Assembly: GCA_937916395.1 (NCBI GenBank)
Contig: CALFTN010000008.1
Coordinates: 1 to 19,856, forward strand
Direction of reading: 5' to 3'
Source: an uncultured Clostridia bacterium
GTDB taxonomy: Bacteria; Bacillota; Clostridia; Oscillospirales; Acutalibacteraceae
DNA: 19,856 bases
Below, one piece after another: positions 13,851-19,856 of this stretch. Each line of letters opens with the position of its first letter. The first letter of the stretch is position 1. The translations under genes were made by a program, and so were the position numbers. A model generated the notes under the pieces. The model did not search any database. It had not been told where the DNA came from and worked only from the letters and a program-made list of their open reading frames with translations.

Positions 13851-14762
13851 TTACACCTCAGTAGTTGTATTGCTATCATTCTGCTTATTATCTTCTGCTA
13901 CTTTTAATTCAAGCTCCTTTTTATCTATAAACGGAACTGTAGAAGATTTAATGTCAACTCTATCATAATACTCTTTAAAACGAATTGTAAATCTTATTTT
14001 GCGTTTACAATTTATGCATTGAAAAACAGCTCTGAAAGACTGATTCATAACACGCCAATCCGTTATTCTTTCACAACCTGCACCACAAACATCACAAAGA
14101 CATTTCATTTTACTTCTATCAATAAGGGGACTATTTATATCAGTAATAACCTTAGGTTTAAAAGATAATTTTAAATAAAAAGCATTATCACATACATGTG
14201 TATAAGAAGCAATCATTTGCCTATTAAAAATCTTTCTGAAAACATCTGCAGTTAAAAGGCTGTCATCAATAGCTCTGTGGAGAGAATAATTATCAAAATT
14301 AAGTTCTAACTTTTCAGCTGCAGTAGAAAGACCAATTTGGTCAGCTTTTGAAATATTCATAAAAGCCTGAGTATAATTTTGAAGATTTACATAATTTTTT
14401 AAAAATGGAACAAAATTAATTCCATTAAAATATCTGAAATTTTCAACTAAAACCCTTACGTCTGTATCGCCCCAGGTAAGAATAACGTTATCTTCACCAG
14501 CTGACCATTTCCTGAACTCTGACATAGCCTGAGAAAAAGGTGTACCAGTACTGATATCATCATTAGAAATATTGGTTAACTCTTTAACTCTTGTATGAAG
14601 TTTTTTGCCTAATTGTGCCTTGATAAAAAGTGAAAATGTATCAACCTGATTGAGATTTTCATCAAGCTTTACTGCACCAATTTCAATGATTTCATTTAAA
14701 AAGCCTTTTTTCTTTTTGCAATAAGTGTTATTCCACTCAAGGTCCATTATTATATAATGCAT
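13851..14762 (-). CDS. DEDDh 3'-5' exonuclease with C-terminal zinc ribbon
   Basis: DnaQ/ERI-1/KapD-like exonuclease, likely acting on RNA or DNA 3' ends. Of 303 residues, the exonuclease fold spans about 1-180: Asp7 and Glu9 (MDLEWN), Asp101 (WGDTDVRVL), and His162 with Asp167 (HRAIDD) give the DEDDh set. The exonuclease is followed by a cysteine-rich module, CLCDVCGAGC (221-230) and CINCK (249-253), spaced as a zinc ribbon, then a charged tail. The fused ribbon is uncommon in simple KapD-like enzymes and may bind nucleic acid. GGGAG lies 10 nt before ATG 14762. The gene follows the M28 peptidase after 35 nt and precedes manA by 4 nt. Confidence 0.87.
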   Translation of the reverse strand: MHYIIMDLEWNNTYCKKKKGFLNEIIEIGAVKLDENLNQVDTFSLFIKAQLGKKLHTRVKELTNISNDDISTGTPFSQAMSEFRKWSAGEDNVILTWGDTDVRVLVENFRYFNGINFVPFLKNYVNLQNYTQAFMNISKADQIGLSTAAEKLELNFDNYSLHRAIDDSLLTADVFRKIFNRQMIASYTHVCDNAFYLKLSFKPKVITDINSPLIDRSKMKCLCDVCGAGCERITDWRVMNQSFRAVFQCINCKRKIRFTIRFKEYYDRVDIKSSTVPFIDKKELELKVAEDNKQNDSNTTTEV

Positions 14763-14797
14763 TAAGAAATTACTCCCAATAAATAGAATAAAAAATT

Positions 14798-16048
14798 TTA
14801 AATCAAGCCTTCACTGTCATAAAGACAAGCTGTTTCAAGCAATACCTTTACACCAACTTCAAGTGCCTCGGGAACTAATAAATCTGGTGTATCTAAACGA
14901 GTGTGATAATATCTTGGTGGTGTTGGGTCCATCGCGGCGAAACCAGTTGCTTTAATTTTCTTCTGTGTGAATGCTGCAGCATCACAAGCACCAAGATAAA
15001 TTGAAGCATATGGCAAGTCATAACCACAATTCTTAGCAGCTCTTTTAACGAGCTCTTTTGCTTGTTTATCATGTTTTAAAGTACCACTTAAATCTCGGTC
15101 ATACACTGCCATATCCTTTAAATCACGCATAGTGTCACACGCAATAACAACCGTTTCTATTTCCTTTAATTCTTTTTCGTGTACTTCTGCGTAATTTTTA
15201 GCACCTCTGAGCCCAGCCTCTTCTGAACCAGTAAGCATAATTCTGACTTCTGTGTTATCGAGCTCAATGTTATTTTCTTTCATAAGCTTTAAAACTGACA
15301 TTGCGGTTAAACAACCAGTAAGATTATCATTAGCACCTGGAACGCTCTTTGTGTAGCTTTGGAAGAATAAAAAACCGAAATATGGAATTATAAATACACA
15401 AAGGACAATTCCAACAATAAAGAAAAATGTATCGACACCCTTTGATGGTGCATCTAAATTAAGATATGTAAAATATTTAATAATACTTGCAAAGCAAACA
15501 ACAAAAAGACCAACAGCAGCAGGAATTAGAAAAAGCTTCATTCCTGTACCACCTAATAAATAATTCAAAGTCCACTCATATTGTGAGTCAGCGTGACCAA
15601 TGAATATAATTCTCTTTTTCACTTCGCCTTTTGGTTTTTTTGTTGCGATAAGGTTATGTGATGGATGACCAATAAATAAGGGGTCAAGAAAGCGTTTGTA
15701 CATTAAAAATTCAAGGACTAAAGGAATAATACCAAGAACTGTACACAAAAATGCAATAAGCGGATAATCAACCCAATAAAGTACAGTTGCGGCTAACGCC
15801 ATAGCAACAGTAAATGGAATAAAGCCCATAAAAGCTTGTCTGTGAACAGTAAATTCCTCAATAGTAATTTCATCAGACCATTCTTTTAAATCTTCGCCCA
15901 TAAATTCCTGTGCTGCTAATTCTTCTTTACTGCCAGGTGCTCTTGGACCAATTTTATCAACAATATCAGTAATTTTCTTTACCATATAATCAACAGTAGC
16001 AGAAAAATCAATGGTCTCTAATTTACTCTTTTCAAGAATTGTTTTCAA
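14798..16048 (-). CDS. membrane-bound M28 family zinc aminopeptidase-like protein
   Basis: A metallopeptidase with membrane helices inserted in the catalytic domain. The start is set at TTG 16048, because GGAG (16061-16058) lies 9 nt upstream; the ATG at 16108 is in frame but falls upstream of the promoter's -10 and has no ribosome site. In this 416-residue form, the metal ligands are His152 (GHADS), Asp241 (GANDN), Glu276/277 (GSEEAG), Asp305 (ACDT) and His382 (RYYHTRLDTPDLL). Membrane helices lie at about 73-92, 96-115, 170-192 and 206-229, two before and two within the peptidase fold. No signal peptide. The active site probably faces the cytoplasm, but that is inference. It heads the operon leading to the exonuclease, manA and ABC-F genes. 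Confidence 0.85.
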   Translation of the reverse strand: MKTILEKSKLETIDFSATVDYMVKKITDIVDKIGPRAPGSKEELAAQEFMGEDLKEWSDEITIEEFTVHRQAFMGFIPFTVAMALAATVLYWVDYPLIAFLCTVLGIIPLVLEFLMYKRFLDPLFIGHPSHNLIATKKPKGEVKKRIIFIGHADSQYEWTLNYLLGGTGMKLFLIPAAVGLFVVCFASIIKYFTYLNLDAPSKGVDTFFFIVGIVLCVFIIPYFGFLFFQSYTKSVPGANDNLTGCLTAMSVLKLMKENNIELDNTEVRIMLTGSEEAGLRGAKNYAEVHEKELKEIETVVIACDTMRDLKDMAVYDRDLSGTLKHDKQAKELVKRAAKNCGYDLPYASIYLGACDAAAFTQKKIKATGFAAMDPTPPRYYHTRLDTPDLLVPEALEVGVKVLLETACLYDSEGLI

Positions 16049-16086
16049 AATACACCACTCCAATATATATAAGTGAATACTTACTA

Positions 16087-16115
16087 AATATAGCATATTA
16101 TTCTTCATTTTACAA
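16087..16115 (-). promoter_or_regulatory. sigma-A promoter for the M28-exonuclease-manA-ABC-F operon
   Basis: On the minus strand TTGTAA (16115-16110), 17-nt spacer, TATATT (16092-16087), about 40 bp before the TTG start. This location excludes the upstream in-frame ATG at 16108 as the start. Confidence 0.65.
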
Positions 16116-16122
16116 CATTATC

Positions 16123-16147
16123 TTGTTAAAATCATTGATTTTTACAA
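16123..16147. promoter_or_regulatory. 25-bp near-palindrome between divergent promoters, candidate operator
   Basis: TTGTTAAAATC (16123-16133) and GATTTTTACAA (16137-16147) are complementary at 10 of 11 positions around ATT. The element covers the -35 of the fucosidase promoter and lies just beyond the -35 of the M28 promoter, so one bound protein could affect both. Confidence 0.4.
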
Positions 16148-16163
16148 AATACTAATGTATAAT
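16135..16163 (+). promoter_or_regulatory. sigma-A promoter for the GH95 fucosidase gene
   Basis: TTGATT (16135-16140), 17-nt spacer, perfect TATAAT (16158-16163), about 30 bp before the ATG at 16194. It shows that the in-frame ATG at 16155 cannot be the start. Confidence 0.75.
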
Positions 16164-16193
16164 ATGTTAAAAATTTCGTTAGTAGGTGTTTTT

Positions 16194-18479
16194 ATGTTGA
16201 ATGATTCAATGAATCTATACTACTCCTCCCCTGCAAAAGAGTGGGTTGAAGCTTTACCTTTGGGCAATGGCTCTATTGGTGCAATGGTTTTTGGTAAAAC
16301 AAATACAGAAAAAATCTGTATGAATAGTGATACTCTCTGGACTGGTTTTCCTAGAGATACTGCAATTAAAGAACATACATACGAAAACTTCATAAAAGCA
16401 AGAGAATTATCACTTCAGGGTAAATATGATGAAGCTCAAGAGTTAATCGAAGCTGAATGTTTAGGTAACTGGACACAAAGCTATCTCCCACTTTGCGATA
16501 TAGATATTAAATTTGATACAAAAGGATGCAGAGCTAAAAATTACAAGAGAATTCTTGATTTAAGTACAGGTATTCACACTATAAGTTATGAAAAAAATGG
16601 TGTAGAATTCAAAAGGGAAGCGTTTGTTTCTTATCCCGATAAAGCATTTATTCAAAAGTATTCTGCAAACAAAAAAGCTTTAACATTTAAGCTTTCTCTC
16701 TCAACACAACTCAAAGGTAATTCATTCATAGAAAACGATGTTTTGATTTTAGATGGTATTTGCCCTTCAGATGAACACGACAACATAGAATTACTCAACA
16801 GATGCGAATTTTACCCTGAAGAAAAAGAGTTACAAGGCATTAGCTTCAGAGCTACTGTAAAAGTAATTTCAGATGGTAAAATTACATTCTCGGGTAGTTC
16901 TGTAACAGTTGAAAATGCTTCTGAGGCTTTTATTTTCTTTACAACCGAAAACTCTTTTAACGGCTTTCAGAAACACCCTGCTTTAGAAGGTAAGGAATAT
17001 AAAAATGCTTGTCTTGAAATGCTCAACAAGGTTTCTGCAATAGATTATAAAACACTTAAACTTAGGCATCTTGATGATTTTTCTCCACTCTTCGCAAGAG
17101 TTTCACTTGATCTTGGCACAGACAATAAGGGGGATATTCCTACCAACAAACGTTTAATCAAGCACGATAAAGGTGCAAAGGATATCGCTCTTTATACTCT
17201 TATTTTCAATTTCGGTAGATATTTAATAGTTTCCGCTTCAAGAGAAGGCACACAAGCTACTAATTTACAAGGTATCTGGAATGATAAATTCAGAGCACCG
17301 TGGCACTCAAACTACACAGTAAATATTAATACAGAAATGAACTACTGGCCAGTTCTTATGTGTAATCTTGCTGAGTGTAATTTACCTTTAGTTGAATTTG
17401 TAAAAGATTTATCTGTTACAGGTGAAAAAATTGCACAGGAGCGTTATCACGCACGTGGCTTCTGTGTTCATCACAACGTTGACTTATGGCGTCACGCAGA
17501 CTGCGTTGCTGGCTCTGCACAATGGGCATTCTGGCCTATGGCTGGTGGTTGGCTCTGTGAGCATATTTATAACCACTACATTTACACAAAAGATGTAAAC
17601 TTCTTAAAAGAAACAGGTTATCCTGTTATGAAAAAATCAGCTGAATTCTTCCTTGATATGTTAGTTGAAGATAAAGATGGTTACTTAATTTGTGCTCCTT
17701 CAACTTCTCCTGAAAATGATTTCCACTTCAATAAAAAACACGTTTCTGTCAGCGCAACATCTACAATGACAATGTCAATTATAAGAGAGCTTTTTGAAAA
17801 TATTCTTAAAAGTGCAAAGGTTCTTGGAATAAACGATGATTTTACAACTGAAGTCGAAAATGCTTTAGGTAAACTCTTACCATTCAAGACAGGCTCTCAG
17901 GGTGAGCTTTTAGAGTGGTATGAGGAACAAGAAGCGGTTGAGCCTCACCATAGACACAAATCTCATTTATATGGTCTTCATCCAGCCCAGCTTATCACTC
18001 CTGATGAAACCCCTGAATTTGCTGCAGCTTGCAAAAAATCACTTGAATTACGTGGTGATAATGGTACTGGCTGGAGTTTAGGATGGAAAATTAATATGTG
18101 GGCAAGACTCTGGGATGGCGACCACGCATTAAAACTTCTCAAAATGCAGTTAAGACCAGTTTTACCAAAACAAATTAGATACCACGGTGGCGGAACTTAC
18201 CCTAACCTTTTCGACGCTCACCCACCTTTCCAGATTGATGGTAACTATGGTTGCACAAGTGGTATTTGTGAAATGTTGATGCAATCAAGAGAAGGTAAAA
18301 TCTTTTTACTCCCTGCCCTTCCAACAAGTTGGAAAAACGGTAAAGTCAATGGTCTTAAAGCTATTGGTAATGTTACAGTAGATATTGAATGGAAAGATGG
18401 TAAACTCTCTAAATATAAATTAGATGGTGACACAAGCAATATTGATGTTATTTACAATGGTGAAATTTTGAAGAGATAA
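16194..18479 (+). CDS. GH95 family glycoside hydrolase (alpha-L-fucosidase type)
   Basis: An inverting glycosidase; family members mostly remove alpha-1,2-linked L-fucose, some L-galactose. The 761-residue product has an N-terminal beta-domain (about 6-280; MNLYYSSPAKEWVEALPLGNGS is diagnostic) and an (alpha/alpha)6 barrel (about 320-690). Active-site blocks: WHSNYTVNINTEMNYWP, with the Asn-X-Asn pair at 377/379; the acidic LLEWYEE segment (572-578) before HHRHKSHLYGLHP; and FQIDGNYG, with Asp682. There is no signal peptide or membrane segment, so it acts on imported oligosaccharides in the cytoplasm. ATG 16194 has AGGTG 5 nt upstream and follows the promoter. It stands alone, without a transporter or fucose-catabolic genes nearby, and ends at a terminator shared with xylA. 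Substrate beyond the family level cannot be read from sequence. Confidence 0.93.
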   Translation: MLNDSMNLYYSSPAKEWVEALPLGNGSIGAMVFGKTNTEKICMNSDTLWTGFPRDTAIKEHTYENFIKARELSLQGKYDEAQELIEAECLGNWTQSYLPLCDIDIKFDTKGCRAKNYKRILDLSTGIHTISYEKNGVEFKREAFVSYPDKAFIQKYSANKKALTFKLSLSTQLKGNSFIENDVLILDGICPSDEHDNIELLNRCEFYPEEKELQGISFRATVKVISDGKITFSGSSVTVENASEAFIFFTTENSFNGFQKHPALEGKEYKNACLEMLNKVSAIDYKTLKLRHLDDFSPLFARVSLDLGTDNKGDIPTNKRLIKHDKGAKDIALYTLIFNFGRYLIVSASREGTQATNLQGIWNDKFRAPWHSNYTVNINTEMNYWPVLMCNLAECNLPLVEFVKDLSVTGEKIAQERYHARGFCVHHNVDLWRHADCVAGSAQWAFWPMAGGWLCEHIYNHYIYTKDVNFLKETGYPVMKKSAEFFLDMLVEDKDGYLICAPSTSPENDFHFNKKHVSVSATSTMTMSIIRELFENILKSAKVLGINDDFTTEVENALGKLLPFKTGSQGELLEWYEEQEAVEPHHRHKSHLYGLHPAQLITPDETPEFAAACKKSLELRGDNGTGWSLGWKINMWARLWDGDHALKLLKMQLRPVLPKQIRYHGGGTYPNLFDAHPPFQIDGNYGCTSGICEMLMQSREGKIFLLPALPTSWKNGKVNGLKAIGNVTVDIEWKDGKLSKYKLDGDTSNIDVIYNGEILKR

Positions 18480-18487
18480 CAAAAAAC

Positions 18488-18523
18488 AAAGAGTTAGTTG
18501 ATTAAGTTCAACTAACTCTTTTT
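18488..18523. terminator. bidirectional intrinsic terminator between GH95 and xylA
   Basis: AAAGAGTTAGTTGA (18488-18501) and its exact complement (18508-18521) form a 14-bp stem with a 6-nt loop. T-runs follow on both strands: 18519-18523 on plus, and the complement of 18486-18481 on minus. It lies in the 50-bp gap between the two convergent stop codons. Confidence 0.92.
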
Positions 18524-18529
18524 AGTTAA

Positions 18530-19849
18530 TTAAGAGAAAAGAATTGAATTCATAACACTCTCTAAATACTCTTGTCTACCACTCTGAACATTTTTTACAT
18601 CACCTAAGTTGATAGCGTAATCAGAAAGCTCGCTGAGAGTAGCACTACCGCTTAAAATCTTTTTACCAATTTCAGTATCATTGAATGATGAATATTTAGT
18701 CTTAATAAAGTCATCAATTCTACCATCTTCAATAATCTGAGCAGCCTTTAAAAGGCCTAAAGCGAATGTATCCATGCCTAAAATGTAAGCGTGGAACATA
18801 TCTTCATAAGTGTTGCTTGGTCTACGATTTTTGGCATCAAAGTTAAAGCCACCTGTAAGACCACCAGCTTTAATCACTTCATACATACAAAGAGTTGCTT
18901 CATAAACGTCAAATGGGAATTCATCAGTATCCCAACCGAGTAAATAGTCACCCTGGTTAGCATCAATACTGCCTAACATTCCGTTAATTGCAGAAATTCT
19001 CAATTCGTGTTGGAATGTATGACCAGCAAGAGTTGCATGATTTGCTTCAATATTCATTTTAAAATCTTTATCCAAACCATATTGGCGAAGGAAGCCTATA
19101 GCAGTAGCAGCATCGAAATCATATTGATGCTTCATTGGTTCCTTTGGCTTTGGTTCAATGTAAAAATCGCCTGTAAAACCAATGCTTCTACCGTATTCAA
19201 CAGTCATTTTCATAAGTCTCGCAATGTTTTCTTGTTCAAATTTAACATCAGTATTAAGAAGTGTTTCGTAACCTTCTCTGCCACCCCAGAAAACATAGCC
19301 CTTACCACCGAGCTTAACCGTTAAATCAAGAGCTTTTTTAATTTGAGCAGCAGCAAAGCAATACACCTCAGCTGAGTTTGTGCTACCTGCACCATTCATA
19401 AATCTTGGGTTTGAGAACATATTAGCAGTACCCCAAAGACATTTGATATCAGTACCTTTCATTTTTTCTAATATGTAATCTGTAATTTCATCAAGACGGC
19501 GGTTTGTTTCTTTTATATCATCTGCTTCAGGAACAATATCAACGTCGTGGAAGCAGAAATACTTAATACCGAGTTTTTGCATAAACTCAAAACCAGCATC
19601 AACTTTAGCTTTTGCGTGTTCCATTGTTGCTTTTTCTACACCAAAAGATTTGTCTGCAGTATCTCTACCAAACATATCAGTACCACCAGCACAGAGATTA
19701 TGCCACCAAGCCATAGCAAATGGTAAATGCTCACTCATTTTTTTACCGAGAACTACCTGTTCTGGATTGTAGAATTTGAAAGCAAAAGGATTTTTTGAAT
19801 CTTTACCCTCATACTTAATTACAGGAATATCCTTAAAAATTTCGTTCAT
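18530..19849 (-). CDS. xylA: xylose isomerase, class II
   Basis: Converts D-xylose to D-xylulose, in a TIM barrel with two divalent metals; cytoplasmic. The 439 residues match the long class II form with its extra N-terminal extension. Catalytic and metal residues are in place: His101 and Asp104 (FHDVD), Glu232 and Lys234 (IEPKPKEP), Glu268 and His271 (EANHATLAGH), Asp296 (IDANQGD), Asp307 and Asp309 (GWDTDEF) and Asp339 (NFDAK). VFWGGREGYETL is the family signature. ATG 19849 is 7 nt from the window end, so the ribosome site, promoter and any xylR or xylB neighbour are not visible. The gene converges on the GH95 gene with a terminator between. Confidence 0.97.
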   Translation of the reverse strand: MNEIFKDIPVIKYEGKDSKNPFAFKFYNPEQVVLGKKMSEHLPFAMAWWHNLCAGGTDMFGRDTADKSFGVEKATMEHAKAKVDAGFEFMQKLGIKYFCFHDVDIVPEADDIKETNRRLDEITDYILEKMKGTDIKCLWGTANMFSNPRFMNGAGSTNSAEVYCFAAAQIKKALDLTVKLGGKGYVFWGGREGYETLLNTDVKFEQENIARLMKMTVEYGRSIGFTGDFYIEPKPKEPMKHQYDFDAATAIGFLRQYGLDKDFKMNIEANHATLAGHTFQHELRISAINGMLGSIDANQGDYLLGWDTDEFPFDVYEATLCMYEVIKAGGLTGGFNFDAKNRRPSNTYEDMFHAYILGMDTFALGLLKAAQIIEDGRIDDFIKTKYSSFNDTEIGKKILSGSATLSELSDYAINLGDVKNVQSGRQEYLESVMNSILFS

Positions 19850-19856
19850 TATTATT

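Overview
The window is 19.9 kb of AT-rich chromosome (roughly one-third GC by eye) from an endospore-forming member of the Clostridia, most likely a gut or rumen Oscillospiraceae/Eubacteriales relative. The evidence is the gene set: spoIIM, a spoIVFA-spoIVFB pair, cwlD, a TIGR04086 membrane protein, and the TIGR03960/TIGR03936 radical-SAM pair typical of Clostridia. GH95 fucosidase and class II xylose isomerase genes fit a plant- or glycan-rich habitat. No phage, IS element, CRISPR array, rRNA or tRNA was seen.

Layout. Plus strand, 1-2637: the 3' part of tgt, then yajC with its own promoter, a strong terminator, then a TIGR04086 (YrzE-like) gene and a spoIIM-like gene. Minus strand, 2626-16048, read right to left: a promoter, M28 membrane peptidase, DEDDh exonuclease with zinc ribbon, manA and an ABC-F ATPase ending in a terminator; then spoIVFA and spoIVFB; then a promoter with a palindrome, the TIGR03960 and TIGR03936 genes, cwlD, radA and a DUF6873-like gene; then a hairpin, a 39-residue membrane peptide, a structured non-coding stretch and a Xer tyrosine recombinase convergent with spoIIM. 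Plus strand, 16194-18479: a cytoplasmic GH95 alpha-L-fucosidase divergent from the M28 gene. Minus strand, 18530-19849: xylA, separated from GH95 by a bidirectional terminator.

How the genes fit together. The middle is a mixed housekeeping and sporulation block: DNA repair (radA), radical-SAM enzymes, cortex maturation (cwlD), engulfment (spoIIM) and mother-cell proteolysis (spoIVFA/B). The right end is sugar metabolism.

Most interesting signal. At two separate places, yajC to the TIGR04086-spoIIM unit and ABC-F to spoIVFA-spoIVFB, an intrinsic terminator is fused to the start of the next gene. The Shine-Dalgarno lies inside the 3' arm of the hairpin and the U-tract is the spacer before the AUG. 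In both, a sequence resembling a sigma-E promoter starts upstream and puts its -10 inside the hairpin, so a sporulation transcript would begin past the 5' arm and expose the ribosome site. Both downstream units correspond to genes that are sigma-E dependent in Bacillus subtilis. This reading is a hypothesis drawn from the sequence, not a demonstrated mechanism.
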